NCBI GenBank assembly: GCA_037447605.1
Contig: CM074810.1
Span: forward strand, 754,290-818,289
DNA from: Zygnema circumcarinatum
Lineage: Eukaryota > Streptophyta > Zygnematophyceae > Zygnematales > Zygnemataceae
Length of the DNA: 64,000 bases
Reading direction: 5' to 3'
Under the pieces are notes generated by a model. It ran no database searches. It was not told where the DNA came from and saw only the letters and a list, made by a program, of their open reading frames with translations. Within the stretch, counting starts at the first letter, position 1. Every line of letters begins with the position of its first letter. Positions 22,730-33,901 of this stretch are shown one piece after another. The position numbers were made by a program, and so were the translations under genes.

Positions 22730-23986
22730 ATGGACACACTTTCGACCGCTGTCAAGGGGTACGAAGCAGGCGCCGACCCCTACGACTTGACCGCCTTCCG
22801 ACAGCGACTCGCGTACGAACGGCAACACAGGCAGCGGCAGGAGCAGGGGGCGACCGTTCAACGGAACGGAAAACATGGAACCGCTCCTGAATCCGGGGCT
22901 GCCTATGCAGAAGCGAGTAACCCTAAGCCCTCCAATCTCACAGAACGAGCCGGCCATGGCGAGCAGGGCAACATACTAGGGTTCAGGCGGGCGCGCCCAA
23001 TCCCTCTCAGCATTCCCTTCTCTAGGGAAGCCTCTCCCTTCTCCAGTCCGGACATGGTCGGACCTTCCCCTTTGCCGCAAAACCCTAGGGAGCTCGACAG
23101 CAAGGGCACGAACCGCCTCCGGAAAGTAACTTTTGCAGAAAATATTTCTGGTTTGGGCCCCCAGAAAAGTTCGAATGAAGTTCAATCGAACTCAGCTTTG
23201 AGGCATGTGATCCGGAGGTCCACGTGGCGAAGCATGGTGGCTGGCGAGGTTGAAGTTGAACCCTCTCCCCAAGTTCAATACCAAATTCGCCCCACGTGGA
23301 AGCAGAGTGTGGAATCACAGGAGGGGTCCAAGTTTCAACCAATTCCACCAAAGAAAGAGATGAAATTGGACGATTCAATCGTACAGTCGACAGTACGAGA
23401 TGATGCATGCGTGAACATGGACTCTCTGCCTATTGCGGAACCGGTTAACATATGGAACATAGTTAATGGGAAAATCGAAAGGTTGAAAGACACTCAAACA
23501 GGAAGAGAAATTAACATCATTGAGCTTCCGGTAGCGTGGCCAGTCAAAATTGACCAACTTCCTCCTCTCCTTCAGAAGGCTCTCGATGTGACGTCAGCAC
23601 CCACAGCATGCAGTGGGGGAAACGACCCTTCTTTGAACATCGAAAGATGCAACGCAGAGGAAGCAAACGTGACCTCTCCAAGCTCTGTTTTACGTCCCAG
23701 TGACTCCATTGATTCCAACAGAGACAACCACTCTCAAGAATCCTGTGTTTTAGAGAAGAGAAAGCCGCTTTCTCCGAAGTCCGGGGTTCAGCAATGTGCA
23801 GGTGCAGGTGGAAGTCGGCGCAGGCAAGTGGGGTCTCTGTTGAAGGGGAAACCCTTCGTGAAGCCTCTCTTGGATGGGAAGGGGGCGATGGGGGGAGAGC
23901 ACTCGAATTTGAGAAGAGTGAGGTCGATTGGATGGGAGGACTTAGTTTGTTTCGGGAGTTCTGTTGGGGCTCGTTTTGGGAATTAG
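22730..23986 (+). CDS. Orphan protein, 418 residues, related to the gene at 13831
   Basis: The frame is open from far upstream, but that part is CCCTCT repeat encoding Ser/Pro; the first ATG after it (22730) gives a normal composition (MDTLSTAVKGYEAGADPYD). The N-terminal block DPYDLTAFRQRLAYERQ and the later NRLRKVTFAEN match the gene at 13831 in order. The middle has WRSMVAGEVEVEP, then VNIWNIVNGKIERL and IIELPVAWPVKIDQLPPLL, which look ordered. The C terminus (LRRVRSIGWEDLVCFG) is basic then hydrophobic. No recognised domain, signal or membrane segment. No intron is needed. A tRNA-Asp on the opposite strand lies 1.5 kb downstream. Confidence 0.6.
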   Translation: MDTLSTAVKGYEAGADPYDLTAFRQRLAYERQHRQRQEQGATVQRNGKHGTAPESGAAYAEASNPKPSNLTERAGHGEQGNILGFRRARPIPLSIPFSREASPFSSPDMVGPSPLPQNPRELDSKGTNRLRKVTFAENISGLGPQKSSNEVQSNSALRHVIRRSTWRSMVAGEVEVEPSPQVQYQIRPTWKQSVESQEGSKFQPIPPKKEMKLDDSIVQSTVRDDACVNMDSLPIAEPVNIWNIVNGKIERLKDTQTGREINIIELPVAWPVKIDQLPPLLQKALDVTSAPTACSGGNDPSLNIERCNAEEANVTSPSSVLRPSDSIDSNRDNHSQESCVLEKRKPLSPKSGVQQCAGAGGSRRRQVGSLLKGKPFVKPLLDGKGAMGGEHSNLRRVRSIGWEDLVCFGSSVGARFGN

Positions 23987-25492
23987 GAAATTTACACAGG
24001 GAAGAGGGCTACTAGAGAAACCAACTCTGCCGCTTCCTCTTCCTTTCCCAATCCGCCTCTCTCTCCTTTTTAACACTCTGTCTCCTTCTCGCTCTCCTCT
24101 CTTTGACACCCATCTCCATCTTCCACTCACTTTTCGTCCCCATTTCCCTTTCCCACTTCGCATTTTCCTCCTCTCACTCTCCTCCTCCTTCTCACCGCCT
24201 CTATCCTTTCACCGCGCCCCTCCCCTTTCCATGCCCACCCTCATTTCGTATTCCCGTTGCCTTTAACCCCTCACCTCACCTCCAACCTACTTTCGAATGT
24301 TCCTCTTCTCCGCTCCTCTCTTTCTGCCTATCTCTCTTTCTCCCCCCTCCCCACTCCCCCCTCCCCACTTCCCCCTCCACTCTTCCCCCTCCCCCCTCCC
24401 CCCTCCTCTCCCTCCCCATCGCCGTCCCCTATCCGTTTCCATCTCTTTTTGTGTTTTATCCTCTCCCCTAATCGATTGTTTGGAAATAGATGTGGTCACT
24501 TCTTGAGGGTCCAATCGATGCTCAGAATGCTGAAGGTTGATAACCAGACACAGGTGCTGAACTTTACCATACCATCATTTCCTTCATCTACCAGTAGTTG
24601 CTGGTGAAGTCATGTCGGTCTTGACGGCGAATAAGGACACAATGGCCCCAACTGACCCTTAGGGTTCTCTGCAGCTTCAAGCCAATGTTGCTAGCAGACT
24701 AGTTCAGTTAATAAGGGGCCTTTTTCTGAAGGAAATCATTACCCGCTCGGAGCTTCCTTCTGTCGAACATCATATACTCTGTTACTCCATTTCTGTGGGC
24801 TATTGGAGGGTTTTTTGTGACATTTTCAGGCGGAAGCCCTAGCAGGATTGGTTGTGTTATTATGCTGATTGCAGAAGGTTTCGCAGGGTTTTGCGCTTCT
24901 GTAGAGATCGCATGCATGGCGAAGTATGGCCTTCCCTCGCGAACGATTTCCTTGTTCATTTTTCACAATGGAACTCAACTGGTTTTGATGTTCCTTCATG
25001 GATTCATCTATTGTTGCACTGTAACTGTCTAACCACGAAAAGATAAGAGTGAGAGTGAGAGAGAGAGAGAGGGCAAGATTGATTGAGGGAGGGATGGAGG
25101 GAGGGAGGGCGAGTTATATAGAGGAAACAAACGAGAGAGAGCTCGAATGTGCGTGTGCGTGTGTGAGAGATTGAGAGAGGCAAAGGGAGAGAGAGAGAGA
25201 TATTAGTCAACCATGCAAAAACAACGAAAATATTTGTTTATGATTCCTTGGATCTTTGCCCGCAACATCTCATTAACCACTTAGATTGTTAACCCCACAA
25301 TTTTCAATTTTTGTAGTTTTTTTTTGAACACGACAAGTTTTTTTTTTTTTTAAAAAGCCAAAATCTTTAACTGCTCAAAGTTCAAACCTACCGGTAGGAA
25401 GTGCGGTAGTTATCGCAAAAGTCCGAAGTACTACCTGCAAAATGATCCCTAAGGTAATATTTTCATAAGTCGACAGAAGGCCAAAGAAAAAG
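23987..25492. other. Intergenic, CT-rich then AT-rich, no gene seen
   Basis: 24030-24440 is strongly pyrimidine-rich. 25045-25200 has GA repeats with a GTGTGCGTGTG run. A frame at 24817-25032 begins without an ATG and has no family resemblance. T- and A-runs precede the tRNA. Nothing further can be supported. Confidence 0.5.
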
Positions 25493-25564
25493 CTCTCCGG
25501 CCGGGAATTGAACCCGGGTCTCCCGCGTGACAGGCGGGGATACTTACCACTATACTACCGAAGA
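25493..25564 (-). tRNA. tRNA-Asp (anticodon GTC), second copy
   Basis: The reverse complement is identical over all 72 bases to the tRNA at 15698-15769, including the T-G pair in the acceptor stem and the G discriminator. Short flanks are also alike: CACAGA precedes both genes, and GCT then a T-run follows (GCTTTTT here). Both internal promoter boxes are intact, so it should be functional. Confidence 0.97.
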
Positions 25565-25700
25565 TCTGTGATAGTGAGGTTCACATTTTAAATTATAATC
25601 TATTCTTTTTAAGGCTACCTTACTTTTTCGACTTCACGAAGAAGCTTTCCCTCCCTCGCTCCCTCCCTCGCTCGAGGCCGATCGTCGAATTTCTGCCGCC

Positions 25701-26867
25701 ATGGTTTCTTCCGTGAAGCTCTCGTCCTCTCTCTCGCAGGGCCTTGTATCTCCCTTATCTTCTCCGCGGAGGAGCGTCAGAGAGCGCTCGACCTCTTGGA
25801 ACCGCACGGCTGCGAGAATTGCCGATCAAATCCCTGCAATGAAGAGTTCTCCACCGAAGCCAAAGCCAAAGCCGTTCCTCCTTTCAACTGTTGCTCCTTT
25901 TAAAGGAGCCCAAAAACGCTCCGAATTTGGAAACGCTGTAAAGTGTGCTATGTCTCTTGGAGCCCCTATTGCAACGCCACTGACAGGTGGCAGCCGCAGA
26001 GGCAATGTGAGCGTTGTGGGCTGTCCAGAGCTGCCAGAGGGGTGTGTGTTTGACTCCTTTGAATCCCCAATTGGTGGAATTATGCTCCTCGCGTCCCCGT
26101 TGGGGCTGCATGCACTGCTGCTGTCGACTGACGATGGGTCGATGTCGAAGGAGCAGCGCGCAGTCGAGGAGAATGTGACTCGGACTGGAGGAAGTGATGC
26201 GGTTATTAATCAGGTGATTGTGGGTGCGAATGTAACTGGTTGTTTCTCGAAATTTTGAAGGGGAGATGTGTGACATTGTTAATGAGGAATAATTGAAACG
26301 TTTTCAACCCCGTCACGCGTATGTAAGTCAAGTTACGTCCTGTTATGTGCCTTTTGGTGGAGTTCGCTTTTGCTCCTTATTATTTTAAGTACTTTATCCA
26401 AATCCTTTTTTAAGGTTATGATTGTGAGCAAGCAACGTCGCACTGTGAACCTAACTTATGAAGCCTGCGATTTAAAAAGCTGATGAGAAGTTGTTAAGTT
26501 ATGTTAAATTGACTCTTTGTCCGAAATTCCTGAACTGCAGGCAAAGGTGGAGCTTCAAGAGTACTTCAAGGGCGAGAGAAAGTCCTTCTCTCTCCCTTTA
26601 GCGCCTCTTGGAGGCACTCCCTTCCAGCGGCTTGTGTGGATGGGCCTCGACTCCATTCCGTATGGGCACACAATTTCATACAGTGAGCAAGCTGCCAATT
26701 TGGGTCTGAGTGGGACATCTTCTCGTGCTGTCGGAACTGCCAATGGAAAAAACCCACTCCCCATTGTCCTCCCCTGCCACCGAGTAATTGGCAAATCCGG
26801 CGCACTAACAGGATATGCGGGCGGTCTGAAAAAGAAGAAGTTTTTACTACAACTGGAGTCGAGTTGA
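25701..26867 (+). CDS. MGMT: Methylated-DNA-protein-cysteine methyltransferase (MGMT/Ogt)
   Basis: Exons 25701-26213 and 26541-26867 join in phase 0 (CAG|GTGATT, CTGCAG|GCA) to give 279 residues. The enzyme removes O6-alkyl groups from guanine by transfer to its own cysteine. The C-terminal half is diagnostic: GTPFQRLVWMGLDSIPYGHT, then the helix-turn-helix with SSRAVGTANGKNPLPIVLPC, the active-site Cys in PCHRVIG, and GYAGGLKKKKFLLQLES at the end. The N-terminal domain carries FDSFESPIGGIMLLASPLG. About 110 basic, Ser-rich residues precede it; these may be an organelle transit peptide, since the family core is only about 165-210 residues. The gene is convergent with the IBA57-like gene. Confidence 0.95.
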
Positions 26868-27716
26868 CCAAAGTGCCCTCTTCATCGCTTTCTATGGCGT
26901 GGCGCCTTTTGGAACTTTGTATACAGAAGCTGAACGTATTTGTGATGTTAAGGCTAATCTGGGCCATTTAAAATACGTAATATTATACAGGATATATTTG
27001 CAGAAATATGTAGTCTTTGACACGTGATCAACCTTTGGGGTGCAGAGATATGTGTAAATTATATGTAAATAAAGTTATGTGTGGCAATGCTCATAGGCAC
27101 AAGAAGTGGTATATAAGGACTAGTTTTGATTAGAAGGGGAGATGGAGCTGCTTCCTTGAGTGGTTTGACTCAGCGATTCGCGTTTGGCAATCCTAATGTT
27201 TGAGATCATAAATATTACCTGCTGCATGTAGGTCAGCTGCTAAGAATGTACATGGTTTCCTGATGAGGTTTTGATTTTTAGGTATGAAGTGCTGAGAATG
27301 ACTGAACACAAAATTGAAGTGTCCAATGCATGAGCTGCTTTGCTAGGCCTTCAAGATTCGTGTACTTCCTCGTCATATGAAAGAAGGACCTTCCAACATG
27401 TGACGATTAAGGTTCACTTGAAAGAATAGAACATTGGTTTCCGAACGAGCCTCAACAGTATCCATATGCCCCAACAGTCGTGTTCAACATTTCATTCCAA
27501 TTATTTCGTAATTCAGAAAAAACCAGAGTAATTTCGTCACCTCCGATGCTACGGGCGTGCAGTTAACCACATCTAATGTCTAAACTCTATACATTTGCCC
27601 ATCCTCCTTATGTGACAATCCCCACCAACATCCCACCTCATAATACACATCTGATGCTTCGTCGTTTGCTCCACTTCACCACAAAAGTCAAGCCTCCCCT
27701 TCCATTGCTTTGTAAT
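26868..27716. other. Convergent 3' intergenic region
   Basis: This lies between the stop codons of the MGMT gene (plus) and the IBA57-like gene (minus), so both 3' UTRs should be here. AATAAAG-like words occur (for example near 27069). No coding exon or repeat is evident. Confidence 0.55.
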
Positions 27717-30537
27717 TCACTCGTTGGCTGCTTGTCTGTTGTCAACGAGAGCCTCCTGGACCCACTCAGAAGGCCACCATTTGGGCTTTTCCAGCTTCAC
27801 AATAGCTCCCTCTTCCTCATTCACTTTCAACCGCACGGAGTCTTTTAGCGCCATTTCCAGACGCAGATGAGCTAAGCCTCTTGGCCCAAGCGCTGCCAGA
27901 ACCTTGCCAACCTTTTTTCCGCCAGTCGCATCAACGATTTCAGCTCCAGGAACGGCGGCTTTATCGAGTTCTGTACGAGGAAATGGAGATTACATTCTCA
28001 GTTGGGTTAGATGAAAGGAGTACAAGAAAGTGCTTCAGAAATGAGTAGTGAAGTCTCATGAGAGGGATTTGACATAGGGACCTGCTTACGGCTGAAAGTA
28101 AACGCACCTTTTCCTTCGTGTGGTGACAGAAAATGAACCGACATGAGTCGCTTTCGAATGACTCCTCGATGGTGTGTGCGGGCGGTAAGTTCTTGGCCTA
28201 CATAGCAGCCTTTCTCAAAGCTGATAGCATTCAGCCCGTCCAAGTTATACTCCAAGGGCAAAGCCTCCTCTGCAAAAGATCAGAAATAAGAGATTGAACG
28301 TGACGAACCTTACAGTACATGGGAGATTCTTAAGCTTATAACAGGGTGCATTCTTCTATGAAGCACATATCCAATGTTGATTGGCAGCAACGGGAGAGAG
28401 GCTGGTTTCCACTGGGTCCCCTCCACACATAGATAGCGTAGAACCTTGAGAGAAAGTACAGAGAGAGGATCACTTGTAATGGCAATGGAAAGAGTATCTC
28501 ACCCTTTGGAATCTCAGAAGAGCCTTCTGCAACGCCATGTTCATATCGCCACAGTTTGTAATACTCCTCTCCAACTTCCTCCTTTGTCTCGAATAGCGGT
28601 GCTGCAAAAAAACCTCATTTGAATTCATGAGTTTTCGCATTCCCATAGCCATGCGCTACATTCACTAGATGTTTGATACAAGCACCTACCAAGCTTGCTC
28701 ACAAGCAAACGTTCTGTAGTTAGTTTCATCGACCGATGATAACGTCATCCCTCATCCTGCTGACATTCATACTCTCTCTCTCCCTCTGCTTCTCGGCCTG
28801 CTCCATACAACAAACAAACGACACCTCAATTTAAAAACAATTGCAAGTTCCTGAAAGTTGAAACATGTAACCTGAATAAAGACTGCCCCCCCTTCTCCTT
28901 ATAACCTAAAAGAAGCTGAATTTTGCCATCACACTTACGAATAGAGTTCGCTGGAAATAGCCCCCGCAAGCCTAAAGCAGCCAATCGCGGGTCCTTGTGC
29001 CAGGGCCACCCACTCTCGGACACCTGTGCGGCAAACTCCGCCGTTCTGTCAGTGGTGCCCCCATACCCGATAGCGCCGGACTCCTCCGAGGGAGAGGCAT
29101 CCGCCTCCGCCAACGACCCTCCTCCATACCTCGTCCAAATGCGTAATTCCTCTGAAATATCCTCAAAATTGACATTCGCCCTCAGCCTATGCCTGCACCA
29201 AGCAGGAACAACAAACACTTTTTTTATATGTTTTTTCTTGGAGTCGTGCTCACTATGTCGATGTTGGTCGAACTCGAGAATTGACGAAACTCTCTTCTTG
29301 GATGTGGAGCTTTTCTCGGTTACACGACAGTATGTTCGCATCATGATTGGAATGTACAGTTTCTAGAAGTTCGCAAGAAGGAAGGCAAGCAAACAATGAT
29401 ATTTTGTTTTAATGAGTGGATAATAATTACCTCTTCAAAAGAGCTATCACCTCGTCCAGAACATTTGCATCAACGTCTGCTACAAGATCCGGTATATCGT
29501 AGCCGTTGCTAGACGGTCCGGAAGCAGTCCTGTCTAACTGTTCGGGTTTCTGAACAGTCACAACTGCACACTGCATATCAGCTTTGGATGCTATACACAA
29601 AGCCCAACCTCAACGGAGCATCACTCAACATATCTAGAGACAAAATGAACTAACAAGAAAATACAAAGAAACTACAAACAGCAACCAAGGAAAGGGCCAT
29701 TGCAGACACAACACTTCCTGCAATTGCATGAGAGAGAAATCGCTACCCACCTTCACTGGGCGATAGAAGAACAGATCAAAGAGGAAGCGTCCTTGAGGAT
29801 TGAGAATGGCTGCGTAGAGGGGCGAGTGTGCTGCGGTTGGAGCGTTGATCATCGGAACAGGCGAGTCGGTTGGGGGAGGAGGTTTTTCTTGGAATCTGCG
29901 CATGTCATTGGTCACCAGGCCCTGCAAGTGAACACATGGAACAAACTGTTAAACTCACAGCCTCAATGAACGATCCCTTACTGTGCTACTGCGTTTAGTT
30001 TCTGGGACTTTTATCAAGTCTCAAATCCCCCATCCCACACTCTCGCATACACATCCTTTTTGCGGTTTTTGTGCATGCATTTTCTTTTGTTAAATGACCC
30101 AGAAAAATCAAAAACAGTTCAAACCCCATCCTTCACAACAGAATCGACAAGAGGGAGAACAATAGGAGGGAGAAAGCGCGTGCGAGAAGAACCAGAGAAG
30201 GAAACCCAAACCAAACAAGCACAAAACAAAAAACTGTCAGTTAAATGCAACCCACCTGCAAAAAGCTGATTGTGTCAGGTCCATCAAACCTAATCACACC
30301 TCTGCTCTTCAGATGAGAAGTGAAAGGGCCCCTTGAAGTGAGGGGGGTGGCCTCCGACTCTGCACTGCTTGAAAAGGCCCTCCTTGGACCCCCCTCGATT
30401 AAGTCATCAGGGCAGCCGGATGCACCGACAGCTGCCGCTCCTTCTCTGGCCCAGCCTCTTGATAAACTCCACATCGACGGCGGCTTTAGGGTTGCAGCGC
30501 TTCGTCGCCATGCTTGAATGCACCGTCTGGACGCCAT
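27717..30537 (-). CDS. IBA57: IBA57-like folate-dependent Fe-S cluster assembly protein (GcvT/YgfZ family)
   Basis: Seven exons phase cleanly: 30537-30256, 29921-29751, 29549-29431, 29192-28939, 28601-28503, 28269-28108 and 27970-27717, encoding 446 residues. IBA57/YgfZ proteins bind folate and help mature mitochondrial [4Fe-4S] enzymes. The N terminus ([16 protein letters not shown]) is basic, Arg/Ser/Ala-rich and lacks acids, fitting a mitochondrial presequence. The core begins with [39 protein letters not shown] follows, and the family signature [20 protein letters not shown] lies in exon 6. The C terminus has a beta-barrel-like [19 protein letters not shown]. The gene is divergent from the HVA22-like gene, sharing an 850-bp promoter region. 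Confidence 0.95.
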
Positions 30538-30885
30538 GGCGTATCTGAATGACCCTCTAGAAGCCTTAATCTCAAGGTATTAACCAATAAGCGAGAAGAG
30601 TGTGAGAAAAATGTCCAAAACAGGAAACACTTTCTTGATCTGCTCGCTTTTAAAGTGGTATGTTCTGCGCGGAAGTCGAAGTTGCGATGCACAAACTCGA
30701 AGCTGCAGTCACCTAGCCTTGCAGCGAAGCTCCCGGGGAGGCGGCCACGGTCAAGCGGCGGAGGAATAAGAAGAAGCTCCCCTGCTTGGACGCCTTTCTG
30801 CCAAGCGCGGCAGCCATAGCTTGGACCTCCCTCCACCTTCGTCTCTCTCCGCGGCCCCAACGAGGCGGAGGGGAAACCCTAAGGG

Positions 30886-30984
30886 ACACGTGGCGGACGC
30901 AGAGACGCCGACCGGGACACGTGGCAGAAAAGCAGCGGCGCAGATGACACGTGGCATTTTAAGCGTTCCGGAAGGTGACGTGGC
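30886..30984. promoter_or_regulatory. Four regularly spaced ACGTGGC (G-box/ABRE-like) elements
   Basis: ACACGTGGC occurs at 30886-30894, 30917-30925 and 30947-30955, and TGACGTGGC at 30976-30984. The ACGT cores start at 30888, 30919, 30949 and 30978, so the spacings are 31, 30 and 29 bases, close to three helical turns. The array sits between the divergent IBA57-like (ATG at 30537) and HVA22-like (ATG at 31388) genes. ACGT-core boxes bind plant bZIP and bHLH factors, and the barley HVA22 gene is known to be induced by ABA through such elements. Direct function here is inferred. Confidence 0.6.
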
Positions 30985-31199
30985 AGACCCAGCTGGACTA
31001 ACGTTTGTCTTTTTCGGTATTCGTACATTGTACGATTGCAGTACGAAAGGAGCATTTTCGTACGATTTCGTACGATCAATGGTCCAACTCACGCTACATG
31101 CGAGCAGTTCCAGAAATGATAAAAATAACGACCAACAGAACAGTATACATGGTCCGTAAACGTTTTTTTTGAACCGTTGGAAAGCTGGGATTGTCGGTT

Positions 31200-31385
31200 T
31201 GCCCGCTCAGCTGGGGTGAGGGAGGGAGGCAGAGAGAGGGGGAGCGGGGGTGAGGGAGGGAGAGAGTGGGGGTGCGTGAGGGGAGACAGGGGGAGAGGGT
31301 CGTAAGGGAGTAGGAGGAAAGAGAGGGAGCGGGAGTGAGGGAAGGAAGAGGGAAAAGGAGGAGAGGGAGGAAGTGACCGCTGCAG
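31200..31385. repeat. GA/GGGAG purine-rich tract before the HVA22-like ATG
   Basis: The plus strand is almost pure purine (GAGGGAGGGAGGC, GGGAGAGA and similar) up to a few bases before the ATG at 31388. A second such tract (31452-31500 and scattered to 31720) lies in the first intron. The position suggests a promoter or 5' leader element. Confidence 0.75.
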
Positions 31386-31387
31386 CC

Positions 31388-33187
31388 ATGAGCTTCGCCG
31401 TTATGGTGATTCGGCCTCTGGGGTGAGGCAGCGCTGCTGGGGCTGGATGATGGGGTTGGGTAGAGAGAGAGAGAGAGGGAGAGAGAGAGAAAGGGAGAGC
31501 TGCAGACCGAGAGAGAGGAAAGAAAATGAGGCAAAAGGAGGGGAGGAAGGCGTTGCGAGGAAGGGAGAGAGATGGGCGAGGAGAGGAGGATCGAGCAGAG
31601 ATCGGAAGAGAATGAGAGGCATAGGGGGAAGGAGAGTGGTTGTGGGAGGTGCGGGAGGAAAGGAAGTGGTCGGGGAAGTGTGAGAGTGGGGTTGGGGAGT
31701 GGAGGTGGAGAGAGAGGGAAGGAGAGAGACGGGCGGATTAGGGTTCGCACTTATATCTTGATTTTTTTTCAGGATGGTTGATACAGTTGGGTTGCAGTAA
31801 GCTCCCAATTTGGGTTCAATAATTCTCTGCTAGTGTATATCTATTCAGCAGAAACCGATCAATCTTTTATTGAATGGCTCCCATTTCTCAGGATATTGTG
31901 GGCTTTTATTGGACTTAAGTTTTAATAACCTGATCTATGTTTTCTATCATGATTCGCATGTTGAACTGAATTGGGATTTGTCCAAAACTTGACAGAACGT
32001 TTGTAGGTTGTGCTTATCCGTTCTATTCAACTTTTAAGGCGTTGGATTCGAAATCGCAAGAAGCGAGTGCGCAATGGTTGACCTATTGGAGCGTTTTTTC
32101 GCTTTGCATTACTTTTGAAACAATCTTTTCTTACCCACTTGAATGGTTAGTGCCCTGTAAGTCCTGTCTAAGCATCTTATGCATCGGCAACTCTTTATCA
32201 GTTGGCATTATATTCGGTTTTTTTGTTTCTTGTTCTTGTAAAACCACAGTCTTTTACTTTCTTAACTCCAGAGTTCAGAAATACATGACCTGCCGACGTC
32301 GCTTATTGTCGAAGTTGAACTTAATCCGAGATGCTGAGTTGTATGGGATGGGCTCGTTTGTCTAATCAGTGACCTCTACCTGAAACTTTTGGTTCTACAG
32401 GATACCTATATATTACACATTGAAGCTAGCATTCGTCCTCTGGTTACAACTTCCTCAAACGAAGGTTTGGTCCTTTTCCCATCGTTACGCTTTATCTCTT
32501 GTTGGCGCTGCTCTATGAGCTGGAATTTGTCATATCTTGTTCTTGTCTGTTCGAAGAAACGATAGCTTCAACTTTAGCCCTTCCTGCAAATATCATGTAG
32601 TAATAGAGCATGTAGATCTCAGTTAGAAATGGCTTGAATATTTAATGTGAACTGAGGTCATTTTGCGAGCGAGAAGCTTTCAGGTTAACGCGAGAGAAGG
32701 TTCTTTGGGAGCAAGAATTCTAATCTGGACCCTTTTTTCTGCCTGCAGGGAGCCATGATGATCTACTGGAAACTTCTACAACCTCAACTGAAAAAGCATG
32801 AAGACCAAATTGACCACATGTTTTTGGAAGGTCGTAGGAAAGCCTTGCGCTTCAAAGATTGGGTATTTCAGCCTGCAAGCACTTTCCCGCCCTCCCTGTA
32901 CAGCCTGTGCCTGACTCCTCCCCTGCCTCCTTTGTGTTTTCTTTTCTTTGTTTCCACTTCGTTGTTTCTCAGATAAGGTGATGCAGTAACCGTAAAGTCG
33001 AATTTGCTGCTCTTTCACTGAGTGTCTGCCCCTTCAGTGAGGGCCAATGGACTAACTTTTAAGATTTTATGGTTTGCATTGCCTCCCCATCTTCCAGCCC
33101 GCAAGCATGCTGAGTCGTTCCACCACTGCGGCCGACAAGGTCCTGCAAGAGTTGGAGGAGGGCGATGCGGGAGAGAAGGGGGAGTGA
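31388..33187 (+). CDS. HVA22/DP1/REEP (TB2_DP1_HVA22) family ER membrane-shaping protein
   Basis: Five exons: 31388-31422, 31996-32145, 32401-32464, 32749-32862 and 33098-33187. They are phase-consistent and give 150 residues, normal for the family. These proteins insert hydrophobic hairpins into ER membrane and promote tubule curvature; plant members take part in stress and vesicle traffic. The sequence starts MSFAVMVIRPLGTFVGCAYP and continues FYSTFKALDSKS and AQWLTYWSVFSLCITFETIF. WIPIYYTLKLAFVLWLQLPQ then leads to TKGAMMIYWKLLQPQLKKHE, the family signature (TKGA...Y...PxxxKHE). The tail is hydrophilic (LQELEEGDAGEKGE). The first coding exon is very short (35 bp), so the start depends on the phase-2 junction GG|GTGAGG, which fits well. 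Confidence 0.92.
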
Positions 33188-33901
33188 CCCATCAACATGC
33201 AATACCTTATCTTTCGCGGATGAGATAAGCCGAGAAATATGGCTTTCCTGCAGATGAATCATGAAGCTTACAGATATGATTAGCTAATACATGCTGCGAG
33301 AAGTGAACATGGAAACACATAGTTTCTGTTGTATACAAGTGGAAACTGAAGAAATTGCATATGTTAGGGGACGAGTGTGTGCACACAACTGCTTCAATGT
33401 TTCCATTCGAGAGATAAGATAGGGTTCACCTTTTGTACACAAAGAGTTGGAAATTGCAAGCAGCCATGCGTGTCAGCTCCATCAGATTTCGAGTTATTGA
33501 TGTTTAGGTCAAAGCCTGAAACGAGCTTGCACTTTTTCAATTGTAGAGAAACCACCCATCAATGAAATGGATATGTCCAGTGCAGTTTTCTTTTTTGGAA
33601 TATTATTTGAGCCATTGTTGTCTAATTTATGCCATTTTTTATGACGCGATTCGTGGACTTTTGCCCGATGCTGGCCACCAGGTGAATCAGAAAATTGCTT
33701 TATTCCTTATGGCATTTCAAGTCCTTCAAGTAATTTGTGTCGTTTTTTCACCTAAATCTAACTTTTGGGGCTAAAGTCTGTACATCACAGCGGAACAGAT
33801 GCTTGTAGAACATCTCCACCAAACTGAAAACTAAATATTTCCAAAATTTCCGATCCAAAATTCGTCAAGCTGGAAAGATACCAAGTATTTCCCTCCCCTT
33901 G
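33188..33901. other. Convergent 3' intergenic region
   Basis: 714 bases lie between the HVA22-like stop (plus) and the subtilase stop (minus). They should hold both 3' UTRs. The DNA is AT-rich with no convincing frame, repeat or RNA gene. Confidence 0.55.

Noticed and set aside
24708-25032. Overlapping frames on both strands with hydrophobic stretches
   Set aside because: No ATG start on the plus strand, no family resemblance and no supporting splice partners.
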